A DNA stretch of 64,000 nt from an uncultured Armatimonadota bacterium (GCA_903927025.1 CAIYLG010000021.1:62001-126000); one strand, 5' to 3'; positions 35,043 to 45,206 are shown, counted from the stretch's first letter. Notes: a model not told the origin generated them from the sequence alone. Program-made: numbers and translations.

Positions 35043-35930
35043 ATGACCATCCTCCAGGCGATTCTTCTCGGTTTGCTTCAGGGCCTTACGGAATTCCTTC
35101 CCGTGAGCAGCACGGCCCACATGGCCATCATCCCTCAGCTCTTTGGCATGCGGGATCCAGGTGCGACGTTCTCGGCAGTTGTCCAGCTCGGCCCCATCGT
35201 CGCGATCATCCTCTACTTCCGCAAAGACCTCGCCAGGTACATCGCCGGCATTCTGAGAACCAAGAGCCCGTCCAAGATTCCAGCAACAGACCTTGATGCC
35301 AAGTTGGGTTGGTTCACCCTTTTGGGCACGATCCCTCTGGCTATTTTTGGTGTCCTTCTGGAAAAGAAGGTCGATACCGTCTTCCGCAGCCTCTACGTCA
35401 CAGCGGCAAGTTTGATCGTGCTGGCTCTCGTTTTGGTCTATGCAGAGAAGATCGGCAAAAAGAATCGTGGCCTTGATTCCATGGATCTAGCCGACAGCCA
35501 AAAGATCGGCTGGGCTCAGATCTTGGCCCTAGTGCCAGGCACCAGCCGAAGTGGCGTCACCATTACTGCCGGACTCTTCATTGGTCTCACTCGAGAAAGT
35601 GCAGCACGATTCAGCTTCCTCCTCTCCATCCCCGCGATTTCGGCCGCTGGCATTTACAAGCTGATCAAGGTCCTCAAGGTCAACCACGGCCTTGGAGGCG
35701 AGGCAGTTCCTTACATCCTCAGCGCCGTCATCGCCGGGTTTGTCGCCTTCGCAGTGGTCAATTGGTTCTTGAAATATATGAAGGAGCATTCCACTCAAGG
35801 CTTCATCATCTACCGAATTGCCCTTGGTATCGCGCTTTTTGGCTTGCTCAGCGCCGGAGTGATCAAGTCGAAGCCGCCTGTTACGCTCGACGAGAAACCG
35901 GCAGCCGCTTCAACATCTCAGACACCGTAA
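35043..35930 (+). CDS. uppP: Undecaprenyl-diphosphate phosphatase
   Basis: The 295-residue membrane protein is a full-length UppP/BacA. It has ILLGLLQGLTEFLPVSSTAH at the N-terminus, with the catalytic Glu and the PVSSTAH loop, and the second signature PGTSRSGVTITAGLF near residue 165, with its conserved Ser and Arg. It dephosphorylates undecaprenyl pyrophosphate at the membrane, recycling the lipid carrier for peptidoglycan and other wall polymers; overexpression in other bacteria gives bacitracin resistance. The last 50 nt overlap the 3' end of the convergent deacetylase gene. The start has no clear Shine-Dalgarno. Confidence 0.95.
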   Translation: MTILQAILLGLLQGLTEFLPVSSTAHMAIIPQLFGMRDPGATFSAVVQLGPIVAIILYFRKDLARYIAGILRTKSPSKIPATDLDAKLGWFTLLGTIPLAIFGVLLEKKVDTVFRSLYVTAASLIVLALVLVYAEKIGKKNRGLDSMDLADSQKIGWAQILALVPGTSRSGVTITAGLFIGLTRESAARFSFLLSIPAISAAGIYKLIKVLKVNHGLGGEAVPYILSAVIAGFVAFAVVNWFLKYMKEHSTQGFIIYRIALGIALFGLLSAGVIKSKPPVTLDEKPAAASTSQTP

Positions 35931-36627
35931 CGATCTTATAGCCTCGCTGACGGATGCCCTTGATGATTGCATCAAGGGCGTCTGCGGTTGTGGGCATGTC
36001 GTGAAGGTCAATGATGCCGCCGTTCTTCAGCTGCTTGAAAACCGCCTCCTGAACCGCGTTCACATGCTCTTGGTAGCCTGGATTGCCCCGAGTCCAGGAG
36101 TGATCTCCTGGCACGATGTAGTCCGCTGCCCCAATCGTCGCGGCCACCGTGATGAAACCTAACCGCTTTGCGGTCTGAAGCACCTCGTCGGTGTACCGCT
36201 CACCTGGCGGTCGAAGCAGCCAGGTCGTCGCGCCGCAGGCCTTCTCGACAGCAGATCGACAGCGAGTCAGCTCCTGGGCGACGACTTCCTGCGAAACCGT
36301 GTTGAGGCGGGGATGCGTCATCGAGTGGTTGCCCACCTCATTGCCGTCTGCCAGCATCTCTCGGACGATCTCTGGGTGCTCCTGGACCTTGACTCCTACG
36401 ACGAAAAATGTCGCATGCGCGTGGTTCTGGCGCAACACTTCCAGAATCTTGGGGGCGAACAGGATATGCGGGCCATCGTCGATTGACAGGGCCACCTGCT
36501 TCAGCTTAGGGTTCCCCCGGATGAAGAATGACTTCTCTTGATCAAACAGCGCCTGGCTGACTCCAGCCGGCACATGGTACGCCTGGCCAGAAAGTCCAAG
36601 CAGAAGAGATGCGATCACTGCGGTCAA
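35881..36627 (-). CDS. Polysaccharide deacetylase (NodB domain), secreted
   Basis: The 248-residue protein has a short signal (VIASLLLGLSGQAYH) and a complete NodB fold: ALSIDDGPH with D50/D51 (catalytic base and metal Asp), HATFFVVG, the metal His pair in HSMTHPRL (H101, H105), RPPGERY, and the late GIIDLHDMPTT with the catalytic His. It removes N- or O-acetyl groups from peptidoglycan, chitin or xylan-like polymers. The frame opens with TTG 36627, whose bases overlap the GH16 stop (TTGA); GTG 36618 is another option. It is translated directly after the GH16 glycanase and probably coupled to it. Its 3' end is convergent with uppP. Confidence 0.88.
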   Translation of the reverse strand: MTAVIASLLLGLSGQAYHVPAGVSQALFDQEKSFFIRGNPKLKQVALSIDDGPHILFAPKILEVLRQNHAHATFFVVGVKVQEHPEIVREMLADGNEVGNHSMTHPRLNTVSQEVVAQELTRCRSAVEKACGATTWLLRPPGERYTDEVLQTAKRLGFITVAATIGAADYIVPGDHSWTRGNPGYQEHVNAVQEAVFKQLKNGGIIDLHDMPTTADALDAIIKGIRQRGYKIVTVSEMLKRLPVSRRA

Positions 36628-38537
36628 AGCTTGCCAGCTCCAGGCAGCGGCGGCTTCTTGCCGTCAGTTGGCAGGGCAAGGTCCTTGCGTTGCCATACGC
36701 GTACGTAGTCCACGATGAAATCGGAGGGCAGCTTCAAATCATCCAATGCGTTGTTGTCCCAGCCGCCCGAAGGCAGCGTAAAGATAAAGTGCTCGGGCAC
36801 GTTCGAAATCCTCGGGTCGTCCCATCGAAGCACCTCCTTGCCGTTGCAGTAGAACACCGCCGAACCGGGCGTCCACAGCAGACCGCAGGTGAGGTACCCA
36901 TCTTTATCAGGCTGAACATAGATTTTGTCTGATCCGACCGCCTTGTGGTTGACCCCATAGCCATCGTAATGCAGCGAAATGTTGTATCGGTACGGCCCCC
37001 ACCGAGTGAGGTGCTCCATGATGTCAAATTCCATCCCGCCATCCTCAGTAGCCTGCCGATGATCCGGCTTATCGGCCCGGCCCCTGTCCGGCATCATCCA
37101 GAAGGCAGGCCATAGCCCCGGCGCCTTCGGAAGCTTCATTCTCGACTCAAAGTAGCCATAACGCTGCGCCCAGTGGTCCCAGCTTTGCAGATAGCCTGCC
37201 GCGTAGTCCGACTTCTGCCTTTTGGGGTCGTCGTTCTGGAATCCGGGCTTCTTGGAATAGCGCAGCATGAGAACGCCATCCTTCAAAATCACGTTCTCCC
37301 GACTCCAGTGGCTCACCTTGTCGTAGTAGTTCTCCCCGAACGGACTCCAAAGCGAAGTGTCCAGAGTCGAATCAGAAAACTCCTCATCCAGAGTCTTTGT
37401 CCAGTCTCCCGGTACCGGCGGCTTTTTCCCGACCCAGTCTGGAAGGGCATCCACTTCCGGGGCTGTAGCGCGGATCGACTCCAGGTAAAGCACTCTTTCA
37501 ACGCCTGCTGAATCTGCCGCGACGTCCACAGCGGTAATGGCATCGCTTGTGATGTGGCTGCCGGTCTCCTTTTTGCCAATCACAGCAGAAGAGGTCCCCT
37601 CAAACTTAACCACGACGCCCTCAGACTTGCCCGGAAGAATGGGTGCCTTGGCGGAAACCCAATCCGAGGGGCCACCTTTGGAACGAAGCCGAATCCGGGG
37701 CAGAATCGGTTCCTTCCCCATATTCTTCAGCGTGACCGTGACCTGCAATGATTCTCTCAGGTCCCACGCACCGCTTGGGAGCTTATAGGTGACGCCCTGC
37801 TCCTCTTTGCTTGCCGGGAAGGCCAACCTCAGCTTGCCGTCCACAACCAGCGGCTGGACGTTTGACGCTGCCAGCTGGGACCCCAAATCAAACAAAACTC
37901 CGTCCCCAAACATGACGCCAGACTTCGGCACCAACCGGACATCGTCCGGATCGATGGGAGGCTGCTCCCCCGCCGGCCCGCCTGCTTCAATCGATTCGAT
38001 GCGGAATGACTGGCTCTTGTCTGAGCCAACCACAAACAGCAGAAGGTGGTTGATCGCGCTGGGCTTCAGCGCAAAGCCGCGCTTGTGACCATAGGAGTAG
38101 CCAAAGATCGCAGTGACAGGCTGGGACTCTCCAGGTGCTAGGTGAACGGTCTCCGTATTCCAGGGATTATCTTTCCAGTCGCCATCGTTGTCCACTCGAA
38201 GCGCAACCGTGATCGGGTCCTTGCCCGTGTTCACAAGCTTTGCCGTGATATGGCCGAACTTAGAGAGATCCCAAACCGCCTTCGTCGGGACAAGACCAAG
38301 CCCAGGAAAATCTTCCTTTCCTGGATTGACCCGCACGTTGATCCCGGGCGTCTTGGGGTCCTTGCTCAGGGCGAACACAACCTGATTGCAGTTCGGACGA
38401 AGATGATCCTCCACACCGGGCTTCATCTCAGCGAGGGGCAGGGTAGCTGTTTGAGCCTGTGCCCAAGCAGTGCCACGGCTGGCACCGGCAAGTGCGACTG
38501 CAAACATCAGAAACGTTGCGGCGGATCCTCTTTTCAA
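36624..38537 (-). CDS. GH16 family endo-beta-glucanase-like protein, secreted
   Basis: I choose TTG 38537, with GGAG 6 nt upstream and an immediate signal peptide (GSAATFLMFAVALAGASRGTAWAQA). ATG 38576 is an alternative. The product is then 637 residues. The N-terminal 380 residues contain two beta-sandwich-like domains with similar motifs (WDLSKFGHITAKLVNTGKDP and WDLRESLQVTVTLKNMGKEP), likely carbohydrate-binding. The C-terminal domain is GH16: TLDEEFSDSTLDTSLWSPFG, GYFESRMKLPKAPGLWPAFWMMP, the catalytic GMEFDIMEH motif (E503, D505, E508), and VDYVRVWQ. The family cleaves beta-1,3/1,4-glucans, agarose or related galactans. Confidence 0.88.
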   Translation of the reverse strand: MKRGSAATFLMFAVALAGASRGTAWAQAQTATLPLAEMKPGVEDHLRPNCNQVVFALSKDPKTPGINVRVNPGKEDFPGLGLVPTKAVWDLSKFGHITAKLVNTGKDPITVALRVDNDGDWKDNPWNTETVHLAPGESQPVTAIFGYSYGHKRGFALKPSAINHLLLFVVGSDKSQSFRIESIEAGGPAGEQPPIDPDDVRLVPKSGVMFGDGVLFDLGSQLAASNVQPLVVDGKLRLAFPASKEEQGVTYKLPSGAWDLRESLQVTVTLKNMGKEPILPRIRLRSKGGPSDWVSAKAPILPGKSEGVVVKFEGTSSAVIGKKETGSHITSDAITAVDVAADSAGVERVLYLESIRATAPEVDALPDWVGKKPPVPGDWTKTLDEEFSDSTLDTSLWSPFGENYYDKVSHWSRENVILKDGVLMLRYSKKPGFQNDDPKRQKSDYAAGYLQSWDHWAQRYGYFESRMKLPKAPGLWPAFWMMPDRGRADKPDHRQATEDGGMEFDIMEHLTRWGPYRYNISLHYDGYGVNHKAVGSDKIYVQPDKDGYLTCGLLWTPGSAVFYCNGKEVLRWDDPRISNVPEHFIFTLPSGGWDNNALDDLKLPSDFIVDYVRVWQRKDLALPTDGKKPPLPGAGKL

Positions 38538-38655
38538 TGGTGTCTCCACAATGCTTTTATTTCCCTTTCTTACCATGATTGGGAGTCTTGGGAACGCGGG
38601 ATGCATAGCAACTCGTCTGAATCCTTGCGAACTCGCGCGCACGCATCGAAATCCG

Positions 38656-38661
38656 CAAAAT
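38656..38661 (+). promoter_or_regulatory. -10-like CAAAAT 7 nt before the CBM9-like gene
   Basis: CAAAAT ends 7 nt before ATG 38669, the same hexamer and spacing as before ATG 54080. No ribosome site is present. Confidence 0.4.
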
Positions 38662-38668
38662 CCGTCTT

Positions 38669-39352
38669 ATGAAACGATCGGTTACCTGCTCTCTCGTCAT
38701 CTTACCGGCAGCTCTTTCGCTGTTCGGCTTTCAGCAGAACAAGGTGATCGCCCTGCCTGTTCAAGAGGCATCGCCGGACCTCACCGGTTCCCTCACAAAC
38801 CCTTGGTGGCGGGAAGGCAAAATATTCACCACCTTCTCAACCGTGAGTCCTTCACCGGGAAGAAAGCCTTCTCAACGAAGCGCAGGCTACATTCTCCGAG
38901 ATGCTGAGAATCTCTACGTCGGATTGCGACTCGATGATCGACAGGCAGAATCCATTCGAGCGGAAGCGTCAACCGGAGCCAAAATCGACTCTGACGATTG
39001 GGCGGGAGTCAGCATCCAATTAAGTCCAGATAGCCCTGGCGCCATCTGCTTTATGACAAATCCAAAAGGGATCCAGGCCGTCGCGACGGTTGATGGTTCT
39101 GGCAAGCGACACCTGACTGCCGGAAAGCCCTGGAAGGTTAAGGCAAGGCGGGCACCGTCTGGCTGGACCGCAGAGCTCCAAATCCCGTTCAACTCAATCC
39201 CATTGGACTCCCAAAAGGAAAACATCGTCGGCGTGCAGTTCCTACGCCACCTTAGCTACACAAACGAAGAGGTGCAGGGACCGGCCGTCTCATCCTACGG
39301 AACGCCGCCCCCTGCCGACTATCAGAAGCTTCTGCTGGCGAAGGGTCAGTGA
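38669..39352 (+). CDS. Secreted carbohydrate-binding family 9-like protein
   Basis: The 227-residue protein carries a signal peptide (SVTCSLVILPAALSLFGF) and a single CBM9-like/DOMON fold. Motifs are AGYILRDAENLYVGLRLDD, DSDDWAGVSIQLSPD, KVKARRAPSGWTAELQIPFNSI and NIVGVQFLRH. Such domains bind cellulose, xylan or haem in various proteins. Here it stands alone, so it may be a solute-binding or glycan-adhesion protein. It diverges from the GH16 gene and probably shares its regulatory region. The 3' end overlaps the convergent glnB gene by 7 nt. Confidence 0.7.
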   Translation: MKRSVTCSLVILPAALSLFGFQQNKVIALPVQEASPDLTGSLTNPWWREGKIFTTFSTVSPSPGRKPSQRSAGYILRDAENLYVGLRLDDRQAESIRAEASTGAKIDSDDWAGVSIQLSPDSPGAICFMTNPKGIQAVATVDGSGKRHLTAGKPWKVKARRAPSGWTAELQIPFNSIPLDSQKENIVGVQFLRHLSYTNEEVQGPAVSSYGTPPPADYQKLLLAKGQ

Positions 39353-39687
39353 AGCACGACGTCGCCGCGCTCATTGGTGCGAATGCGGACGGCCTGATCC
39401 ACCTGAGAAACAAAGATCTTGCCGTCCCCAACCTCGCCGGTTGAGGCCGCTTCCTGAATTGCAGCGACAATCGAGTCCACTTCTGATTCCAGGACGACAA
39501 GAATCAGCATCACCTTAGGGGTGAGGCTCATCGTGTACTGACTGCCGCGATAGGTGTGGGTGACGCCTTTCTGTCGCCCCATGCCGCGCACGTCCAGAAC
39601 CGTCATGCCAGAAACGTTTAGGTCGTTCAGGACCTCCTGCACATCTTCCAGCTTGTTCTGGCGAATGATTGCTTCGATCTTAACCAT
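39346..39687 (-). CDS. glnB: P-II family nitrogen regulatory protein
   Basis: This 113-residue protein is a typical P-II signal transducer. MVKIEAIIRQNKLEDVQEVL opens it. The T-loop GRQKGVTHTYRGSQYTMSLTPKV keeps Tyr51, the uridylylation site in proteobacterial homologues. The C-terminal part GDGKIFVSQVDQAVRIRTNERG is the B-loop and ATP/2-oxoglutarate-binding region. It senses nitrogen and energy status and binds AmtB to block ammonium entry. It lies 9 nt downstream of amtB with ribosome site AAGGAT, the usual amtB-glnK arrangement, so glnK is an equally good name. Confidence 0.95.
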   Translation of the reverse strand: MVKIEAIIRQNKLEDVQEVLNDLNVSGMTVLDVRGMGRQKGVTHTYRGSQYTMSLTPKVMLILVVLESEVDSIVAAIQEAASTGEVGDGKIFVSQVDQAVRIRTNERGDVVLH

Positions 39688-39696
39688 AGTAAATCC

Positions 39697-41028
39697 TTAA
39701 AGGTTGTAGCCCGATTCTCCGTGAAGGGAGAGGTCCAGACCCAGTGATTCGTCATCTGCTGAAGTCCGAATGCCAACCACCGCTTGGGTGATCTTGATGA
39801 TAATTGCCGTCCCCACGGCAGCAAAGGCGGCTACGGCGAGAACAGCTACGACCTGGGTGACGATAAGCCCAGCCCGTCCGCCATTGGTCTTCAGCGAATC
39901 TCCAACCGCCGAGTTGACCGTTTCCGTCGCGAGCACGCCCGTCAACAGCGCTCCCAGCATTCCACCCACACCGTGAACGCCGACGACATCAAGTGAGTCG
40001 TCAAAGTTGAACTTGTGCTTCAGCGAAACCGCCAGAGAACAAACCACTCCCACGACCAGACCAAGAATCAGGGCCGAGCCCAGGGAAACATAGCCCGCCG
40101 CCGGGGTGATCCCTACGAGTCCTGCCACTAGGCCAGAGGCCGCGCCAAGCGCCGTCGGCTTCTTGTACCGAATCTGCTCGACCACCAGCCAGCCGAGCAT
40201 TCCTGCTGCGGCCGCCACCTGCGTGGTCGCAAAGGCGCTGACGGCAAGATCATTTGCCGCGAGGGCCGATCCGGCGTTGAAACCGATCCATCCCACCCAA
40301 AGCAGACCCGCCCCCAGCAGCGTCATGGTGAGGTTGTTGGGAAGAATCGCCTCGTGGTGGTCAACCGCCTTGCGCTTGCCGAGCATGATACAGGCGACCA
40401 GCGCCGAGACACCGCTTGCCAGGTGAACCACCGTACCACCAGCAAAATCGAGAGCGCCCTTCTTCGCCAGCCATCCATCCGGATTCCATACCCAGCAGGC
40501 TACCGGCGCATAGATCAGAAGACTCCACAGCGTGGTGAACACCACGTAGCCGCTGAACTTCATGCGCTCCGCAATCGCGCCCGAGATGAGGGCAGGAGTG
40601 ATGATGGCGAACATCATCTGAAACAGGAAGAAAGCGCCGTTGGGAATGGTGCCCACCGGGTTGTTGTAGGGATACGGCAGCTTCATCGAAACCCCATTCC
40701 CCATGAGATACTCGAAACCGCCGACAAAGCCTGAATTGCTCTTGCCAAACGCCAGGCTGTATCCAATCACCAGCCAGAGCACGCTCACGATGCCCATCAT
40801 GATGAAGCTGTGCATGAAGGTGCTCAGCACATTCTTGCGCCGCACCATGCCGCCGTAGAACAGGGCGAGCGCCGGTGTCATCAGCAGCACCAGCACGGAC
40901 GAGACGAGCACCCAAACCGTGTCCGCCTTGTCAATCGCCGGCGTCGCCGCAGTCGTCGCCGTCTGGCAGGCACCGATCGCCGCAAGGCTCAGCATCAACC
41001 CAAAAGCCAATATGCGCTTGAAGTTCAT
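39697..41028 (-). CDS. amtB: Ammonium transporter
   Basis: The product has 443 residues from ATG 41028 (a GTG directly before it extends the frame by one codon). It has an N-terminal signal-like segment (ILAFGLMLSLAAIGACQT) and 11 membrane spans. Diagnostic stretches include ALFYGGMVRRKNVLSTFMHSF, FAGGTVVHLASGVSALVACIMLGKR with one pore His, GLLWVGWIGFNAGSAL, and GVHGVGGMLGALLTGV with the second pore His. It conducts ammonium/ammonia into the cell and is regulated by the adjoining P-II protein. The gene diverges from the DUF2254 gene at 41165. Confidence 0.95.
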   Translation of the reverse strand: MNFKRILAFGLMLSLAAIGACQTATTAATPAIDKADTVWVLVSSVLVLLMTPALALFYGGMVRRKNVLSTFMHSFIMMGIVSVLWLVIGYSLAFGKSNSGFVGGFEYLMGNGVSMKLPYPYNNPVGTIPNGAFFLFQMMFAIITPALISGAIAERMKFSGYVVFTTLWSLLIYAPVACWVWNPDGWLAKKGALDFAGGTVVHLASGVSALVACIMLGKRKAVDHHEAILPNNLTMTLLGAGLLWVGWIGFNAGSALAANDLAVSAFATTQVAAAAGMLGWLVVEQIRYKKPTALGAASGLVAGLVGITPAAGYVSLGSALILGLVVGVVCSLAVSLKHKFNFDDSLDVVGVHGVGGMLGALLTGVLATETVNSAVGDSLKTNGGRAGLIVTQVVAVLAVAAFAAVGTAIIIKITQAVVGIRTSADDESLGLDLSLHGESGYNL

Positions 41029-41164
41029 CACTTAATCGCATATTCTGCCCCAAAACGGTCCCATGCAGAAATTCAGTACTACACGCTCCAACTGCTGGTG
41101 ATGAAGTTAGCAATTTGTCTATGCCAGACGACTGGATGGTGCAAACTTCATAGTAGAAAGTGGA

Positions 41165-42481
41165 ATGAACCGACGCCAGCCTGTTTATCTCGAAAAGGTC
41201 GTCTACAACCTGCGCGGCGGATTTCTGGTCCGGCCGCTGAGCATCACGGTGGCGCTTGGTTTTGCAGGGGGTGCGCTCTCCAGCCTGGAAAAGGCATACC
41301 CGGCTATCGGCGGACTGGTACCAAGGATGCTATTCCCTTCCCGGGCGGATCACCAGGTCGCCCAGACGATTCTCACAACCATTGCCTCCAGCGTGATGAC
41401 GGTTGTGTCGATCGTCTTTGCCATCATGCTGATGTCCCTGACGCTGGCGTCGATGCAGTTCTCTCCGCGCATCATCGTCAGCTTTACGAAGGACCGCGTG
41501 ACGCAATGGACCCTTGGCGTGTTCTTGGGCACCTTCTCCTATTGCGTTTCGGCGCTGCCCGCCGCCCGCTCAATTCCCCCATTTGCACCCATCGCAACGG
41601 TGACCGGGGCCATGCTCCTCGGCTTTATCTGCGTGGTTTGGCTGATGTTCTTCATCCACCACATCTCGCAGGGAATCAGCGTCAACTTCATCGTCGACCG
41701 AATCGCCACCGAAACGGAAGCAATGATCGACGAGATGATGCCCAAACCAATGGGGGAGTGGACGGGCAATGTCAACCTCCCCGCCGATGAGCGGCACGAG
41801 GCATACTTCGTCGCCAGCATCACAAGCGGCTACATTCGACACATCGACCTAGAGAAGCTGTACAAGTTCGCGAGTTCCAGGCATCGGTGCATCAAGGTCA
41901 TCCGACGCGTCGGCCATTTTGTGCCAGAAGGAGTCAACCTGATCTCCATAAGCGGCATCGAGCCATTGGGTCAGGAGCAGACCAAAGAGATTCTCTCCGC
42001 GTTCGATATTGGCCCTACACGCACCCTTCAGCAAGATGTGGAGTTCGGCGTCCTCCAGATTGTCGACGTCGCGCTTCGCGCAATTTCCCCAGCCGTAAAC
42101 GACCCTAGCACCGCCATCTGCTGCATCGATCATCTCAGCCGAATTCTCATTCTGTTTGGAAGCCGCAAGCCACCCATCGAGTGCCGATACGATTCAGAAG
42201 GTGTGCTTCGGCTGTACTGTCCGGTAATGGGCCTGGATCGAATGGTTCACTCCGCCTTCGACCAAATCCGGTCATATTCAAAGGGAGACGCGGCAGTGAG
42301 CCTTCGCATGCTGCGCGCGCTTTCAGATGTCTCCAACACAGTTCAGACCCAAGAGGCGCGAGTCATGCTCGCCGAGATGGGCCGAAGAATCCTCACCGGC
42401 GTAGCGTCCACCTTGGCCGAGGAAGAGTTAAAAGAGATGCGCGCGAGAATGCACACCCTGGATCGTCTGGCCAGAGCCTAG
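41165..42481 (+). CDS. DUF2254 family membrane protein
   Basis: The 438-residue protein has four predicted membrane helices in the first 170 residues. The family-typical [29 protein letters not shown] lies between helices two and three. A soluble C-terminal domain follows ([67 protein letters not shown]). This combination identifies DUF2254, a widespread predicted membrane protein of unknown function. A ribosome-site-like AAAGTGGA precedes ATG 41165. The last 4 nt overlap the convergent dehydratase gene. Confidence 0.85.
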   Translation: MNRRQPVYLEKVVYNLRGGFLVRPLSITVALGFAGGALSSLEKAYPAIGGLVPRMLFPSRADHQVAQTILTTIASSVMTVVSIVFAIMLMSLTLASMQFSPRIIVSFTKDRVTQWTLGVFLGTFSYCVSALPAARSIPPFAPIATVTGAMLLGFICVVWLMFFIHHISQGISVNFIVDRIATETEAMIDEMMPKPMGEWTGNVNLPADERHEAYFVASITSGYIRHIDLEKLYKFASSRHRCIKVIRRVGHFVPEGVNLISISGIEPLGQEQTKEILSAFDIGPTRTLQQDVEFGVLQIVDVALRAISPAVNDPSTAICCIDHLSRILILFGSRKPPIECRYDSEGVLRLYCPVMGLDRMVHSAFDQIRSYSKGDAAVSLRMLRALSDVSNTVQTQEARVMLAEMGRRILTGVASTLAEEELKEMRARMHTLDRLARA

Positions 42482-44364
42482 CGGAGACGGCTGAGGATTG
42501 ACTCGGTGTCGTACACGCACCCGCCCCATAGGCCGCCGCTAGCGGTGACCATGGCTGCCCACAGGCGCGTGTCGTCTGGCAGTTTGGGATCTGGGGCGAG
42601 GTCGTCTCGAAGGGGTCGAGAGTCGAAATCGGGGCACTCCACCACGTTCAGTGAGGCAAGAGAGCTGTTGCGGTCGATCTCGATCTCGACAATGTCGCCG
42701 GTCCGCACCTTTCCGATTGGACCACCTGCCAGCGCCTCGGGGCCAACGTGGCCGATACACGCTCCTGTGCTGATGCCGGAGAAGCGGGCATCGGTGACCA
42801 GCGCCACATGCTTTCCGAACGGCAGCCATTTCAGTGCACTGGTGAGTTGGTAAGTCTCCTCCATACCGCTTCCAAGCGGACCTCGGCAGAGGAGCACGAT
42901 GATGTCTCCCGCCACGATGCAGCCACTCTTGATCGCCTCAATCGCATCCGTCTCCGCCGTGAACACCTTTACGGGCCCGCGCTTTCGGTAGACGCCATCG
43001 GCATCCACCACGCTTGGGTCGATGGAGGTCGCCTTGATCACACTTCCCTCCGGAGCGAGGTTGCCAATTGGGAAGCAGACGGTGCTGGTAAGCCCCTTTG
43101 CTTTGGCACGGTCTGGCGGACAAATCACATCGTCTGGGTCGACGCCATCCTTGTCTCGAAGAACCTGCCGAAGCCGAGAACGCCTCTCTGAACTCTCCCA
43201 TTCATCCAAGTTTTCGCCTAAATTCTTACCCGTAACCGTTAGTACATCCGTATTCAGCACGCCCATCCGTCTGAGGTGGAGCATGACCTCCGGCACCCCG
43301 CCAGCAAGGAACAGCCTTACCGTCGGATGGTCTTCTGGCCCGTTCGGCAAGACATCCACAATCCTCGGCACCGCCCGGTTCACCCGAGCCCAGTCGTGAA
43401 CAGTCGGACGGCGTAAACCCGCCGCGTGGGCAATCGCTGGCACGTGGATGAGAAGGTTAGTCGATCCACCGCACGCGGCATGAATCAACATCGCGTTCTC
43501 AATCGAAGCATCAGTCAGGATGTCCTTGCCAGTGATTCCATTGGCATCCAGTGCCAGCAGCGCCTGAGATGTCCGGGTGGCAATATCCAGCCAAATCGCT
43601 TGTCCACTGGGGGCCAACGCGGCATGCGTCACGGTAAGCCCAAGCGCTTCCGCCACCGCCTGAGCGGTAGCCGCAGTGCCAAAGAACTGACATCCGCCGC
43701 CCGGAGTGGCACACGCACGGCACCCCGCCTCGGCCGCCTCCCTGAGGCTAATCACTCCATGGGCGAAGCGGGCGCCGATGCTCTGAATCTTGGCAGCGTC
43801 CTCGCCATGCTCGGGCGGCAGGGTGACTCCACCCGGAACAATCGCACAGGGCAGATCGCGCATCGCCGCCAGCGCCATCATCATCGCGGGCAAGCCCTTA
43901 TCGCAGGTGGCAACTCCGACCACACCACGTCGATTTGGCAGAGACCGGATCAGCCGCCGAAGCACAACCGCGGCGTCATTTCGATACGGAAGCGAATCAA
44001 ACATCCCAGTGGTGCCCTGGGTGCGACCGTCACAAGGGTCGGAGACGAATCCGGCAAACGGTATCGCTCCAAGCCGCTTGAACTCCTCCGCGCATTCCTT
44101 GACGAGGAGTCCCACTTCCCAGTGTCCGGTGTGATAGCCCAAGGCAATCGGCTTCCCATCCTCACCGCGAAGCCCCCCAAGCGTGGAAAGCACCAGGAAC
44201 TCCTTGCCGCTCACTCGGCTCGGTTCCCAGCCCATTCCCGCGTTCTGGCTCAGCCCAAACAGGTCGCCCGACGGACGATGCAGCAGCATCTCCTCGGTGA
44301 GCGGAAGTTCTCCAATCGGGCCGGGTGCCTTGGTGGCGACGTCAAAAAGATCGTGACTATTCAC
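42478..44364 (-). CDS. IlvD/Edd family sugar-acid dehydratase (YjhG/YagF, D-xylonate dehydratase-like)
   Basis: I chose GTG 44364 (628 residues) because GAGGTG lies 6 nt upstream and the protein aligns from there; the upstream frame runs into the FAH gene. Cluster-binding cysteines appear in [24 protein letters not shown] and [10 protein letters not shown], and the C-terminal catalytic segment [27 protein letters not shown] is intact. The sequence matches the YjhG/YagF branch that dehydrates D-xylonate (or related aldonates) to 2-keto-3-deoxy acids, and not the IlvD branch. It follows the FAH-family enzyme by 14 nt, suggesting a pentonate-degrading operon (Weimberg-like); the substrate is inferred. 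Confidence 0.85.
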   Translation of the reverse strand: MNSHDLFDVATKAPGPIGELPLTEEMLLHRPSGDLFGLSQNAGMGWEPSRVSGKEFLVLSTLGGLRGEDGKPIALGYHTGHWEVGLLVKECAEEFKRLGAIPFAGFVSDPCDGRTQGTTGMFDSLPYRNDAAVVLRRLIRSLPNRRGVVGVATCDKGLPAMMMALAAMRDLPCAIVPGGVTLPPEHGEDAAKIQSIGARFAHGVISLREAAEAGCRACATPGGGCQFFGTAATAQAVAEALGLTVTHAALAPSGQAIWLDIATRTSQALLALDANGITGKDILTDASIENAMLIHAACGGSTNLLIHVPAIAHAAGLRRPTVHDWARVNRAVPRIVDVLPNGPEDHPTVRLFLAGGVPEVMLHLRRMGVLNTDVLTVTGKNLGENLDEWESSERRSRLRQVLRDKDGVDPDDVICPPDRAKAKGLTSTVCFPIGNLAPEGSVIKATSIDPSVVDADGVYRKRGPVKVFTAETDAIEAIKSGCIVAGDIIVLLCRGPLGSGMEETYQLTSALKWLPFGKHVALVTDARFSGISTGACIGHVGPEALAGGPIGKVRTGDIVEIEIDRNSSLASLNVVECPDFDSRPLRDDLAPDPKLPDDTRLWAAMVTASGGLWGGCVYDTESILSRLR

Positions 44365-44378
44365 TTCAGCACCTCGAC

Positions 44379-45206
44379 TTACGCGTTGGCATCGACTTCG
44401 TTGGTGAGCGTGAGGTCTCCAACCGAGATGGAGACGATGTCGCCAGGAAGGAGGGTGAAATCGGATCCAGGAACAATGCACGTCCCCGTCATGAGAAATA
44501 CACCCTCTGGAAATGCAGTCTCGCGGGTGAGATGCTCGACGAGTTCCTCCAGCGACCGCTTCATCTGAGAGGTGTTGGCATCGCCGGCAAAGACCTCTTT
44601 ACCCCCGCGCTCAATGCTCAGTTGGATGGGAAGCGACCGAAGATCATCCGCCGGGGCGAGGATAATCTTGGGGCCAAGCGCACAGGCCCCGTCGTAGCTT
44701 TTGGCCTGAGGCAGATAGAGCGGGTTCTCCCCTTCGATGCTTCGCGAGGAGACGTCGTTGCCCACTGTGTAGCCAACAATCTCGGCATATTTATTGATCA
44801 CCAGCGTCAGCTCCGGTTCGGGAACGTTCCAAGTGCTGTCTCTTCGAATGCGAATCTTCTCTCTCGGACCGACCGCGCGGCGCCCAATGGACTTGAAGAA
44901 GAGTTCAGGCCTAACCGCCTCATAAACCTTGGCGTAAACATCCGCGACGGTCGACTCCGCCTCTCGCTCCACCCGACTGCGAAGATAGGTCACACCACTC
45001 GCCCACACTTCCTGCGATGGCTCAATCGGCACCAGCAGCGGCTCATCCGAAACCCGCTCGTCCGGTGACACCATCGCAAGCAGATAGGCCCGCATCTCCG
45101 ACTCAGGCATGCTCAAAGCTTCTGCAAGGGAAAACGAAGTCGGAAGAAGTTCCCCGTTCAGAGCCCACTGAGAGCCCTCGTCGGTAGCGTGATGAGAAAG
45201 AATCAT
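44379..45206 (-). CDS. Fumarylacetoacetate hydrolase family protein (2-keto-3-deoxy-pentonate dehydratase candidate)
   Basis: This 275-residue FAH-superfamily protein has the metal-binding acidic residues in [15 protein letters not shown] (E130, E132) and [18 protein letters not shown] (D151). [12 protein letters not shown] and [17 protein letters not shown] are in the usual places. The organisation resembles XylX/AraD-type 2-keto-3-deoxy-D-xylonate or L-arabinonate dehydratases more than acylpyruvases. Being translated just before a YjhG-type dehydratase supports the second step of an oxidative pentose pathway. No aldehyde dehydrogenase completing that route is in the window. Start ATG 45206. 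Confidence 0.75.
   Translation of the reverse strand: MILSHHATDEGSQWALNGELLPTSFSLAEALSMPESEMRAYLLAMVSPDERVSDEPLLVPIEPSQEVWASGVTYLRSRVEREAESTVADVYAKVYEAVRPELFFKSIGRRAVGPREKIRIRRDSTWNVPEPELTLVINKYAEIVGYTVGNDVSSRSIEGENPLYLPQAKSYDGACALGPKIILAPADDLRSLPIQLSIERGGKEVFAGDANTSQMKRSLEELVEHLTRETAFPEGVFLMTGTCIVPGSDFTLLPGDIVSISVGDLTLTNEVDANA

Noticed and set aside
43426-44568. Plus-strand 380-codon frame opposite the dehydratase gene
   Set aside because: It is antisense to conserved cluster-binding motifs; the dehydratase reading is far better supported.
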